NCBI GenBank assembly: GCA_021789735.1
Contig: JAJYJB010000057.1
Coordinates: forward strand, 1 to 16,133
Direction: 5' to 3'
Length of the DNA stretch: 16,133 nucleotides
Origin: Nitrospirota bacterium
GTDB taxonomy: Bacteria > Nitrospirota > Thermodesulfovibrionia > Thermodesulfovibrionales > JdFR-88
Shown here: one piece after another, positions 6,554 to 14,142 of the stretch
How positions within the stretch are numbered: position 1 is the first letter of the stretch
Layout: the number at the start of each line of letters is the position of its first letter
Program-made: the position numbers and the translations under genes
Notes under the pieces: generated by a model
Seen by the model: the letters and a program-made list of their open reading frames with translations, nothing else
What the model was told of the DNA's origin: nothing
Database searches by the model: none

Positions 6554-7387
6554 TTAAAGCGCCTTCTCTGTTACCGTAACGCCGCTTTCCACCTTTACCG
6601 TGATGGCAAGACCGCTTAAGGAAAGCCCGTATGCTCCAGGAAGCGGGGCCGCCTGCCAGTCGATGCCCTGAAGGAGCGACTTTAGCGCGTCAGAACCCGA
6701 GGATACAGTTGCGCCCGTGAACTTTTTCCCGTCTGCCCCGTAGGACAAAATGACTTTTGCGGTCTGGCCGCCAAGAGGGCCGTTGCCAGGCCTTTTTATC
6801 GTCCGGGCCAAAAGGGATTTTAGCTTCGCATGCACGGCGCTTAAAAAGAGGGTTTCCCTGGAGGCGTCAAACCAGGGGTTTGGCAAAACGGAGGCGCGCC
6901 ACATCATGTGGGAGGGCCGCCACATGCCAGTGTTCCGGCGCACCGCCATATTTTGAAAAAGCGCGGCACGCTGCCGCCCGCCCGGCGACTGCGCCTGGAT
7001 AGCGGCAGTTTTTTGCGTCTGAGGAGAAGACAGCGCGGGTCCGGGCCCGGCAGCAACCGCCATCGGCGGGGCCGTGGGAGTTTTTGTTTTTTCCTTTGCG
7101 GTCCAGGTTGAGTCTTTCTGAGTGTTTGCGTTTTCCGCTGTTACGGCATCGTGTTTTTTAGCTTTTTCTTTTTCCACCGGAACCGCTTTTGCCTGCGATA
7201 TGTTTTCAGGGGCCGGTCCAGTTTTCTGTTTCGCCGGGTTAAGCCCGGAGGCCGCCTGCCTAAGCTCCACAACAAAAGCGCCCGGGACGAATCTGCTGCT
7301 TCGCAGCGCCATGTTTCCGCTTGCGGCAATGATGGCGGCCGCAAGAAGAAGGTGAAGCGCTATGGACCATGGCAGAGAACGGGTCAT
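6554..7387 (-). CDS. TonB-like energy transducer
   Basis: The product has 277 residues. Residues 5-24 are one N-terminal membrane segment with a short cytoplasmic tail (MTRSLPW). A long Pro/Ala/Lys-rich linker (about 45-145) follows, suited to spanning the periplasm. The C-terminal 75 residues have a TonB_C-like core: AKVILSYGADGKKFTGATVSS, a helix, then paired strands (LAITVKVESG). TonB proteins couple the ExbB/ExbD proton motor to outer-membrane receptors. No exbB, exbD or receptor gene is visible here, so the partner is unknown; a dedicated partner for the secreted protein upstream is possible. A TolA-like role is the main alternative. The start overlaps the stop of a 12-codon leader frame and has no Shine-Dalgarno of its own, so translation probably depends on coupling. 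Confidence 0.72.
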   Translation of the reverse strand: MTRSLPWSIALHLLLAAAIIAASGNMALRSSRFVPGAFVVELRQAASGLNPAKQKTGPAPENISQAKAVPVEKEKAKKHDAVTAENANTQKDSTWTAKEKTKTPTAPPMAVAAGPGPALSSPQTQKTAAIQAQSPGGRQRAALFQNMAVRRNTGMWRPSHMMWRASVLPNPWFDASRETLFLSAVHAKLKSLLARTIKRPGNGPLGGQTAKVILSYGADGKKFTGATVSSGSDALKSLLQGIDWQAAPLPGAYGLSLSGLAITVKVESGVTVTEKAL

Positions 7388-7422
7388 TTTATTGTTTTTT
7401 GTTTTTTGGCCGGGAGGGGCAT
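7384..7422 (-). CDS. 12-codon leader peptide frame before the TonB-like gene
   Basis: On the minus strand GGGAGGGG (7441-7434) lies 11 nt before an ATG at 7422, which opens the frame MPLPAKKQKTIK. Its TGA (7386-7384) overlaps the ATG of the TonB-like gene as ATGA. The next gene lacks its own binding site, so this frame could deliver ribosomes to it. The binding site and first codons are in opposite arms of a 12-bp hairpin. Confidence 0.4.
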   Translation of the reverse strand: MPLPAKKQKTIK

Positions 7423-7443
7423 TTTTATCTTTGCCCCTCCCGG
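7410..7443 (-). promoter_or_regulatory. 12-bp hairpin masking the leader ribosome binding site
   Basis: CCGGGAGGGGCA (7443-7432) pairs perfectly with TGCCCCTCCCGG (7421-7410) around a 10-nt A/U-rich loop. It hides the leader Shine-Dalgarno in one arm and codons 1-5 in the other. The minus-strand flank downstream is CCAAAAAAC, not a U-tract, so it does not look like an intrinsic terminator. Confidence 0.5.
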
Positions 7444-7477
7444 TTAAATCAGGGGTTTATTCTAAAAAATTTTGAGT

Positions 7478-9556
7478 CTACATCTGCGGAGGCGTCATCA
7501 GCTCCATGATCGCCTTCTGCTGGGCGGAGGTTATCGCCGTGCTGCCGTCCGTCGTGCCGGTTACGGCCTTCGCTATGTTTGAAAGGGACTTGTTGAAGTC
7601 CTCCTCCCCCTGAGCGCTCATGCCCTTCCCTTGCTGGGCATAGTTCTGGAGATCCTGCACCACCTGTACGTCCTGCTGGATGGCAAACATCATCCAATAT
7701 GGGTACGGGTTCTGCTGGCAGTATTGTGCAGGCTCCTCGCCCTCGCTGATCATGGGCTCGGTGATGCCATGATGTGTCCCGGCTTTGCCGAAGCAGGAAA
7801 GGGCTGGGACCCACTGCACGCTGCCGCCTACGGCGTTACACGCATTTGACTGGAATATCTGGCACTGGCCGGAAGTCCAGGTGTCGCCAGCGCCTGTACA
7901 GGTGGCTCCAGTTTGATCGTTATTATACTGCGGGTCACTGCAATAGCCAGACATCCAGTTCCCGTACTGCCCATTATTGGTGGCAGTGTCGCATTCAGCC
8001 TGAGTAGTGATGCTGGAAGTGTTGCAGAAGCCGGCCCATCCAGTCAGCATCTGGTCTTTGGGGTGGCTGGTTTTAAGAGTGTTAAAGTCCGTTGTATCCC
8101 TGGTGTATGACATGCTGCCGCCGTTTTTAAGCAGGCTGGACTCCCAGTTGGCCAGGATGACCATGTTTATGGGCCAGTTGACCTGCCCGTTTGGGGTGTA
8201 CCATTTGAACATGCCCCACTGCTGGTCCATGTGGGCAAGCACATTGACGCAGGACACATTGTTCTGCTGTGTCGTGGGGTCGAAGTTCGGGGCATTTCCG
8301 GCTGCGGTAAGCGCCGTGCAGATGTTGCTTATCATGTTGTCAGGGTCGGTGCCGTTATAGATTGCCCCGCCGTTGGTTATCCCGATCTGGGCGTCGCTTG
8401 CCTGGATATTGTTCTGAAAATCGCTGAAAGCAGCGGTAGTTGCGTTTTGAAATGCCGACTGCGCACTATTCATAGTCGTCGCGTCGATAGACCCGTTTGC
8501 AAAGGCGGTTTGGTTGAACTGCGCCATCGCTGCTGCAAACGTGCTTTGAAGAGTGTTTGCGGCGTTTTGGAACTGCGTCACGTCGGAGCCGCTTGCGCCC
8601 AGGGTGGTCATCGCATTCTCATACTTCTGAATAGCAACCTCCTCACGCAGTTTATCCAGCCCCGCGCCGACGGTGTCCTGCACCTCCGCAGGGGTATTCG
8701 CAGAGTCCCACAGAGTCGGGTCGCTCAGATAAGGGATCACCACGTTGCCCATGGCGTCGGTGCCCTCAAGTATCCAGCCAGCGTGCATGCCGGTGTCCGT
8801 GGGGGACTTTGTCGCCTGAACTAGGGTGGAAAGTATCAGGGAGGCCGCCTTGCCCATGTCCTGCTGAGAGGTGGAGTTGCTTATAGAGGAGGCCGCCTCT
8901 TTCAGGAACCTTGTGTAGCCGGAGTTGGGGTCTGCAAGGTCCTTGACTATGTTTTTGCGGTATATGGCAAGTGATGTCGAATTGACGATGCCGCTGTGCA
9001 GCGTCTCTAGCGTGTTAATAAAGCCGCCACTGCCCATAATGCCCTGCTCGGCGTACCCGGCAATCGTTGCAAGGTCCTTGGCGTCTATGCCCGAGGTCTG
9101 CACGATCGTGAGTCCGAAGACCGCAAGGATGGGATCGTCCGTTTTGGCTGCCGCGAAAGCCGCCTTAAGGGCTGCGGCCTGGGCGTTCGTGACGTCAGTG
9201 ATGCCAAGAGGCATGTTGGAGCCCGCCGTAGGGCAGGGGATGATCGATTCCCTGACCACGTTGTTTGTCGCCGGGCTGTTGTCAATGGCAGTCGCTGGAG
9301 CAACGACGGTTACGTCCATGAAGTTGCAGCTTGAGTTATCAGGCACGCCGGTAAGCGAGAAGTTGACTATGCCGCTTGAGTTTGCCACCCCTGTGGTGGA
9401 ATAGGAGGCAGAGTTCACCGTGCCGCTTGAACTTATGGTTGCAAAATTTATCGTGTATGTCTCGCCTGGGTTCAGTCCAGACGCAAACACGCTTCCGCAG
9501 AAGACAAAAACAAAAAAACTCGCCAGGACCGTCAGTAACAAAACGCGCTTCTTCAT
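7478..9556 (-). CDS. large secreted Cys-rich protein of unknown function
   Basis: The product has 692 residues. The start at 9556 follows AGGAG and gives a clean Sec signal peptide: KKR, a hydrophobic core, then VFA before Ser-27. The ATG at 9586, which overlaps the lipoprotein stop as TAATG, is the alternative. I do not recognise the family. Residues 27-85 look like a beta-rich domain with GETYTINFATIS. Residues 120-400 are Ala/Gln/Ser-rich and largely helical. The mature protein has twelve cysteines, eight of them between 511 and 613, where three C-(6-11 residues)-W-(4-5 residues)-C units occur in tandem (522-539, 553-565, 573-588). This suits a disulphide-stabilised export product. There is no anchor at the C-terminus (MELMTPPQM). 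The neighbours are a lipoprotein upstream and a TonB-like protein downstream. Confidence 0.75.
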   Translation of the reverse strand: MKKRVLLLTVLASFFVFVFCGSVFASGLNPGETYTINFATISSSGTVNSASYSTTGVANSSGIVNFSLTGVPDNSSCNFMDVTVVAPATAIDNSPATNNVVRESIIPCPTAGSNMPLGITDVTNAQAAALKAAFAAAKTDDPILAVFGLTIVQTSGIDAKDLATIAGYAEQGIMGSGGFINTLETLHSGIVNSTSLAIYRKNIVKDLADPNSGYTRFLKEAASSISNSTSQQDMGKAASLILSTLVQATKSPTDTGMHAGWILEGTDAMGNVVIPYLSDPTLWDSANTPAEVQDTVGAGLDKLREEVAIQKYENAMTTLGASGSDVTQFQNAANTLQSTFAAAMAQFNQTAFANGSIDATTMNSAQSAFQNATTAAFSDFQNNIQASDAQIGITNGGAIYNGTDPDNMISNICTALTAAGNAPNFDPTTQQNNVSCVNVLAHMDQQWGMFKWYTPNGQVNWPINMVILANWESSLLKNGGSMSYTRDTTDFNTLKTSHPKDQMLTGWAGFCNTSSITTQAECDTATNNGQYGNWMSGYCSDPQYNNDQTGATCTGAGDTWTSGQCQIFQSNACNAVGGSVQWVPALSCFGKAGTHHGITEPMISEGEEPAQYCQQNPYPYWMMFAIQQDVQVVQDLQNYAQQGKGMSAQGEEDFNKSLSNIAKAVTGTTDGSTAITSAQQKAIMELMTPPQM

Positions 9557-9585
9557 AAAAACCCCCGCTCCTCTTTGTTTGTTCA

Positions 9586-9732
9586 TTATTTTGCGCTCCC
9601 GTTGACAACCGCGCTGGTGCTGCTGCTTGTGCTGCCGCTTGTGCTGCCGCCGCCGCTTCCTCCGCACCCGGCCGTCACCGCCAGCGCCAATACCAAAAGC
9701 GCCATGCTTATAATGGAAACGAACTTCTTCAT
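9586..9732 (-). CDS. small Gly/Ser/Thr-rich lipoprotein
   Basis: A 48-residue product that is easy to miss by length. MKKF and a hydrophobic stretch (VSIISMALLVLALAV) lead to TAGC at residues 20-23, a lipobox cut by signal peptidase II. The lipid would be on Cys-23. The mature part is only 26 residues of Gly, Ser and Thr, ending AVVNGSAK, so it would be a flexible tether more than a folded domain. A strong binding site (AGGAGAGGGG) precedes the ATG. Its TAA overlaps a possible start of the next gene (TAATG), which indicates coupled translation. The role is unknown. It resembles the lipid-anchored leader genes seen in front of surface proteins, but that is only by analogy. Confidence 0.75.
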   Translation of the reverse strand: MKKFVSIISMALLVLALAVTAGCGGSGGGSTSGSTSSSTSAVVNGSAK

Positions 9733-9786
9733 GACTTTTCCCCTCTCCTTTCGGCTTTTTATGCCCTCAATCGCGGGCAGTTTTTT

Positions 9787-9820
9787 AAAAAAAATTTTCC
9801 GTGGAATCCATGCCTCGGAA
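9787..9820 (-). terminator. leader terminator/attenuator-like hairpin
   Basis: On the minus strand, TTCCG-A-GG and CC-A-CGGAA form a short stem (9820-9797) around an 8-nt loop. It is followed by AA and eight T (9794-9787), 55 bp before the lipoprotein start. It could end transcripts arriving from the efflux gene or act as an attenuator if the promoter is upstream. Confidence 0.4.
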
Positions 9821-9899
9821 TGTTTTTCTTCTACTTATCGGCGCAAAAAAAAGAAAACTTTAATTATGAATTTATAAATTTATTTAATGCTCAGGATTT

Positions 9900-9915
9900 G
9901 GTGATCCAGGTCACA
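9900..9915 (-). promoter_or_regulatory. CRP-like operator upstream of the lipoprotein operon
   Basis: The minus strand reads TGTGACCTGGATCACC, matching TGTGA-N6-TCACA at nine of ten conserved positions. An AT-rich tract follows with TATAAA (9876-9871), which would put the operator centre near -43, close to a class II activator position. It is followed by the lipoprotein gene 168 bp downstream. No CRP gene is in the window. Confidence 0.45.
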
Positions 9916-9964
9916 AAAGGCGGATTTCAAGGGTCAGAATGAAGGGGCTGGCAAAAAAGTGCGT

Positions 9965-11530
9965 TTAGTGGGCGGGTGTTTGCCGGGGCTTTACCCTTTT
10001 GAACAGGAAGGCGGCCGCTATGCAGAGCAGGCAGATGATGGCAAGGAGGCGGAAGCCCTGCACAAAAGAGATGAGACTGGCCTGCTTGAGCAGGGAATTG
10101 TAAAAAAAGAGCTGGGCCTGGCGGAACGATTGCGCCGGCCCGACCCTCCTGCTGAAGAACTCCTGTAAGGCGCGGAAGCGGAGGCTGTAGACGCGGTCAA
10201 GGGGGGTAAGGCTGTAGACCAGGTTTGCCTGGTTGGTCTGGGAGTGACGGGCCAGGTAGGTCACAAGGAGGGAAATGCCCGCGCTGCCGCCGACGTTCCT
10301 CATGAGGTTGAAAACGCCGCTTGCGTTGCCGATCTCGTTTTGCGGCAGGGTGCCCATGGCCACGGTGGCAAGCGGCACGAAGAGCATCGAAAGCCCCGCC
10401 CCTGTGAGCACCGAGGGCCAGGCTATGTTCCATACGGAAGTCTCAAGCGTAAGCCCGCTGATTATCCACAGGGATATGGCCACGACGAAAAAGCCGATAG
10501 CGATAAGCTTCCTGAAGTCCACCCTGCCCGTAAGATATCCGACCACGGGCATCATCATGAGCGCGCCCGCCCCCCTGGGGGCAACGGCAAGGCCGCTTTG
10601 CAGGGCGGGGTAGCCCATCAGCGTCTGGAGGAACAGGGGTATCATCGTTATAGCGCTGTACAGCGCAACGCCGACAAGGGTGATAAGCAGGGTGCCAACG
10701 GTAAAGTTCCGGTTTTTAAATACCCTCAGGTCCACTATGGGCTCCCTTGCGCGCAATTCCCATATTATGAAGACCAGAAACGACACCCCGCTAGCGACGG
10801 TGAACCACGTTATCCACGACGAGGAGAACCAGTTTTCCTGCTGCCCCTTGTCCAGCACCACCTGGAGGGCCGCAAGGGCCAGGGCCATGAAGCCGAAACC
10901 GGTAAAATCTATCCTTTCGGGCCTGGCGTTCCGTATGTATGGGGGGTCTTCAACGAACATCTTTATCATCAGGATGGCCAGAATGCCCACCGGGACGTTT
11001 ATATAAAATGCCCAGCGCCAGGTGTAGTTGTCTGTCAGCCAGCCGCCCAGGGTGGGGCCGGCTATGGGAGCAACGACGACTCCGAGCGCAAAGGCCGCCA
11101 TCGCCATGCCGCGCTTTTCGGGCGGGAAGCTTTCAAGGAGTATCGCCTGTGAGAGCGGCTGGAGCGCGCCGCCGCCGGCCCCCTGCAAGGCCCGCGCCGC
11201 CACCAGCATGCCAAGGCTGGTTGAAGCGCCGCTGACCACGGAGGTAATGGTGAAGATGATGATGCAGGTGATGAGGAAGCGCTTCCGCCCGAAGTACTGG
11301 GCTAGCCATCCGCTTGCGGGCAATATTATGGCATTGCTTACAAGATAGCTTGTGAGCACCCATGTGGCCTCATCGTTGCTGGCCGAAAGGCTTCCGGCAA
11401 TATGCGGGACCGCAACGGTGACAATGGTCGTGTCCAGCACTTCCATGAAGGTCGCAAGCATCACGGCCAGGGTTATCAGCCACGGGTTGACCGATGGAAG
11501 CCACTGTTCATGAATGTTTTCAGAAGCCAC
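9965..11530 (-). CDS. DHA2-family 14-TM drug/proton antiporter (EmrB/QacA type)
   Basis: The product has 521 residues. The GTG at 11530 follows GGGAG and is preferred over a TTG at 11572 that has no binding site. Motif D1 is LDTTIVTVAVP (32-42), motif A is GWLAQYFGRKR (74-84), and motif C is GVVVAPIAGPTLGG (150-163). These fix it as an inner-membrane MFS exporter of the DHA2 branch, with about 14 helices and the usual length. DHA2 pumps move hydrophobic drugs, dyes or bile-type compounds out in exchange for protons, often with an EmrA-type adaptor and TolC-type channel. No such partner is next to it in this window. Its substrate cannot be told from sequence. It is followed by 232 bp of non-coding DNA holding the CRP-like site, and preceded by 148 bp with no clear promoter. 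Confidence 0.92.
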   Translation of the reverse strand: MASENIHEQWLPSVNPWLITLAVMLATFMEVLDTTIVTVAVPHIAGSLSASNDEATWVLTSYLVSNAIILPASGWLAQYFGRKRFLITCIIIFTITSVVSGASTSLGMLVAARALQGAGGGALQPLSQAILLESFPPEKRGMAMAAFALGVVVAPIAGPTLGGWLTDNYTWRWAFYINVPVGILAILMIKMFVEDPPYIRNARPERIDFTGFGFMALALAALQVVLDKGQQENWFSSSWITWFTVASGVSFLVFIIWELRAREPIVDLRVFKNRNFTVGTLLITLVGVALYSAITMIPLFLQTLMGYPALQSGLAVAPRGAGALMMMPVVGYLTGRVDFRKLIAIGFFVVAISLWIISGLTLETSVWNIAWPSVLTGAGLSMLFVPLATVAMGTLPQNEIGNASGVFNLMRNVGGSAGISLLVTYLARHSQTNQANLVYSLTPLDRVYSLRFRALQEFFSRRVGPAQSFRQAQLFFYNSLLKQASLISFVQGFRLLAIICLLCIAAAFLFKRVKPRQTPAH

Positions 11531-11678
11531 CCCGTCTCCCTTTTTTATTTCCCTTTTCAGGACCTGTCCCAAAAAACGGGAATTTTACAAAAATTTTTTT
11601 GATTTTTTCCCTCCGCAGGAATAGTGAGGCTTAACGTATTTTGCCATAAAACGCTTTTCCGGCCGCCTGCAGGGTGCT

Positions 11679-12626
11679 TCATTTGCCCCCGGGCGGCCCT
11701 TTTTTTACGGGCACAAGCAGGAGCGGCACCCTGCTTAAGCTTGATATCTTGTGAGGCACGTTGCCGTCCCAGAAGGCGTCCATGGCCGATTTTTTCCCGT
11801 GGGTCGCCATCACGATAAGGCCGGCCTTCACCCTCCGGGCCAGCGCGACCATGGCCGCGGCCGGGTCTCCCCTGAGCACATGGGCCCTGGCGTCCACCCC
11901 CCGCCGCCCTATTCCTTCAAGCAGCCCGCTCACATATTTTTCCGCGTCCTGCACGGACATCTCCAGCACCTGGGACATCGTGCCTGGCAGGAACCGGCTG
12001 GCAAGCGCGCTTTGCCCGGATAACGTCTCGAACTCCGGAACGGCCACGGCCATGTGCAGTACGGAGCCGCAAACCTCCGCCAGTTCGGCCGCAACCGGGA
12101 TGGCCTGCTCATGCTCCGGGTTCCCATCCAGCGGCAAAAGCAGCGTCCGGCAGGAAAAACCGGGGGCCCCGCCTCCGGGTTCCGGCCGTATAATGAGCAC
12201 CGGGATGCCGCCTCTTGCGATCACCTTCTGGGCGATGCTGCCAAACAGGAGGTGAAGCGCCCTGCCGCGCCCGTGGGAGCACATTATTATGAGGCCGCAG
12301 CCCATTTCCACCGCATGCTCAACGATGCTCGCGGCCACGTTCTCAGCCTGGGCGGCGTGCACATGGAGGTCCACACGGCTTTCGGCACCGGAGGCCTCCG
12401 CTTCCCGGGCGAACCGTATCGATACCTCCTCAAGATAGGCCTCCGCCTCTTCCGGAGCCCGCAGGTGGCGCTGTCCATGGACCTCGCCCGGCGCGTCTTT
12501 TTCGATGACGTGGAAAAGCGTGACGCGGGCGTTTAACCTGCCGGACAGGTGCACGGCCGCGGGCAGCGCCGCTTCGGCCATCTCCGAGCCATCCAGAGGG
12601 ACGAGTATCTTTTTTCCTTTAAGCAT
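11679..12626 (-). CDS. tandem-domain universal stress protein
   Basis: The product has 315 residues, two UspA domains in one chain (about 1-148 and 158-307). The ATG at 12626 is chosen because GKKILVPLDGS then lies at the usual N-terminal place and AAAGGA precedes it, though spacing is short; a GTG at 12653 would add nine residues. The first domain has CSHG-x9-GS (116-130), close to the ATP-binding G-x2-G-x9-G-S/T pattern with one Gly replaced by Cys. The second has ATHG followed by a spacing of ten and GN, so its nucleotide site looks degenerate. Tandem Usps act in oxidative, starvation or metal stress responses. It starts 30 bp after the mntH stop and probably shares its transcript. Confidence 0.9.
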   Translation of the reverse strand: MLKGKKILVPLDGSEMAEAALPAAVHLSGRLNARVTLFHVIEKDAPGEVHGQRHLRAPEEAEAYLEEVSIRFAREAEASGAESRVDLHVHAAQAENVAASIVEHAVEMGCGLIIMCSHGRGRALHLLFGSIAQKVIARGGIPVLIIRPEPGGGAPGFSCRTLLLPLDGNPEHEQAIPVAAELAEVCGSVLHMAVAVPEFETLSGQSALASRFLPGTMSQVLEMSVQDAEKYVSGLLEGIGRRGVDARAHVLRGDPAAAMVALARRVKAGLIVMATHGKKSAMDAFWDGNVPHKISSLSRVPLLLVPVKKGPPGGK

Positions 12627-12656
12627 CGGTCCTTTCAAAACAAAAAATTCCACCCT

Positions 12657-14021
12657 TCAAGATAACGTAGCATATAACAGATAAACATTCAGCCCCAGGA
12701 TGAGCGCGGCGGACAGGCCGGCAAAAAAAATGGTGCTCTTCCTGTTTGCCAGCTCTCCCATGATGTCCTTCCTGCTTGTGAAAACGATCAGTGGCACGAT
12801 GGCGAAAGGAAGCCCGAAACTGAGCACCACCTGGCTGATGACGAGCGCCCTTGTTGGGTCCAGCCGCATTCCGATAACGGCAACGGAGGGGACAAGGGTC
12901 ACCAGCCTCCTCACCCACACAGGGATGCGCCGCCTGAGGAAACCCTGCATGATTATCTGCCCCGCGCTCGTGCCCACCGTCGACGAGGACAACCCGGATA
13001 CAAGCAGGGAGAAGGCAAATATCAGCTTTGCCGCACTGCCAAGAAGCGGCCTCAGGGTGCGATGGGCCTCTTCGAGTGTGGCGATGCTGACCATGCCCGC
13101 CCTGTGGAAGGTGCCCGCCGCCATGATGAGCATGGCGGCGTTCACCATGCCAGCTATCCCCATGGCGATCAGGACGTCCGCTATCTCGAAGCGGTAGAGC
13201 TTTTTAAGCCTTGCGCTGTCCCTCGCGATGATGCGTCCCTGCGTTAGCGCCGAATGAAGGAAGATGGCGTGGGGCATGACCGTGGCCCCAATGATGCCGG
13301 TGGCAAGGAGCACGCTTCCGGTGCCCGAGAAACCGGGCAAGACGGCATGCCGGGCGATCTGCCCCCAATCCGGCCTTGCCAGCGCCGTCTCAACAAGGTA
13401 GCAGAGGGCTATCAGACCCACCATGGAGGAGATGACTATTTCAAGCGGGCGGAAGCCGTACCGCTCCAGTCCGAGGATAAGGAGCGTTGCAAATGCAGAG
13501 ATGACCGCGCCTGCCAGCAGGGGTATCCCGAGGAGCATCTTGAAACCAAGGGAGGCCCCCAAAAATTCCGCCAGGTCGGTGGCCATGGCCACCACCTCCA
13601 TCAGCGCCCACATGGCAACGGCTGCCTGTTTTGAAAAGTTCGCCCTGCAGTGCTCCGCCAGGTTCATGCCGGTCGCAATGCCCAACTTTGCGGAGAGGGT
13701 CTGGATGAGCATGGCCATTATATTGCTGGCCACAATCACCCAGAGCAGCGTGTAGCCGAATTTCGCGCCGCTCTGTATATTGGTTGCGAAGTTTCCGGGG
13801 TCCACATAGGCCACGCTGGCGATAAAGGCGGGGCCCAGAAAGGGCAGCAGGCGGGCAAGCCGGTTTTTTTTGCCCGGCACGCCCTCAAGGACGTCCATTG
13901 CACGCCCGGCAGCGCCCATGCGAGGTTTTTGTTCTTTTTGTTTTTTCCCCGGGCCGGCATCGGGGGCCTTTTGTTTGTCCATCCCGGCATTTTTTTTCAA
14001 GATAATTAAAACTTGCCACAT
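12657..14021 (-). CDS. mntH: Nramp-family Mn/Fe importer (MntH)
   Basis: The product has 454 residues from the ATG at 14021. An ATG at 13982 would remove 13 residues, and neither has a good Shine-Dalgarno. The diagnostic helix-1 motif AYVDPGN lies at 71-77, and helix 6 has the MPH motif at 249-251 (Met-249 is the expected metal ligand), followed by HS at 256-257; the usual MPHN is MPHA here. Ten or eleven further hydrophobic segments follow. The first 55 residues form a Lys/Pro-rich cytoplasmic extension longer than usual. Nramp transporters import Mn2+ or Fe2+ with protons. Next to a superoxide dismutase operon, metal supply under oxidative stress is a sensible role. The upstream terminator suggests that mntH has its own promoter. 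Confidence 0.9.
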   Translation of the reverse strand: MWQVLIILKKNAGMDKQKAPDAGPGKKQKEQKPRMGAAGRAMDVLEGVPGKKNRLARLLPFLGPAFIASVAYVDPGNFATNIQSGAKFGYTLLWVIVASNIMAMLIQTLSAKLGIATGMNLAEHCRANFSKQAAVAMWALMEVVAMATDLAEFLGASLGFKMLLGIPLLAGAVISAFATLLILGLERYGFRPLEIVISSMVGLIALCYLVETALARPDWGQIARHAVLPGFSGTGSVLLATGIIGATVMPHAIFLHSALTQGRIIARDSARLKKLYRFEIADVLIAMGIAGMVNAAMLIMAAGTFHRAGMVSIATLEEAHRTLRPLLGSAAKLIFAFSLLVSGLSSSTVGTSAGQIIMQGFLRRRIPVWVRRLVTLVPSVAVIGMRLDPTRALVISQVVLSFGLPFAIVPLIVFTSRKDIMGELANRKSTIFFAGLSAALILGLNVYLLYATLS

Positions 14022-14073
14022 GACAGGATGGCCGGCAAGCGGAAATTTTTACTTTTTTTCCGGCCTGTAAGAT

Positions 14074-14121
14074 AAAAAAACAGGTGCAAGGGGATTCTTT
14101 AAAAAAAACCCCTTGCACCTG
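14074..14121 (-). terminator. intrinsic terminator of the sod-rbr operon
   Basis: A perfect 13-bp stem (14081-14093 with 14109-14121, 15-nt loop) is followed on the minus strand by seven T (14080-14074). It begins 22 bp after the rubrerythrin stop and is the strongest intrinsic terminator in the window. Confidence 0.9.
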
Positions 14122-14142
14122 GATCAAAAAATATATTGAGGG

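Noticed and set aside
7410..7443. Intrinsic terminator between the secreted protein and TonB-like genes
   Set aside because: The strong stem is followed by A-runs, not T, on the minus strand, so it was described as a translation-control hairpin instead.
8231..8824. 197-codon plus-strand frame opposite the secreted protein gene
   Set aside because: The minus-strand gene has a signal peptide and a coupled upstream lipoprotein; this frame has neither promoter nor binding site.
9733..9899. Riboswitch, such as a cyclic-di-GMP aptamer, in the lipoprotein leader
   Set aside because: No conserved aptamer core could be recognised; only a short hairpin with a T-run is visible.
10244..11152. 302-codon plus-strand frame opposite the efflux gene
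   Set aside because: Antisense to a clear DHA2 transporter; Gly/Lys/His-rich product without recognisable domains, as expected for the complement of a GC-rich membrane gene.
11585..11647. 20-residue Lys-rich frame between the usp and efflux genes (minus)
   Set aside because: No Shine-Dalgarno, no coupling to a neighbour and no second copy, unlike the other mini-ORFs.
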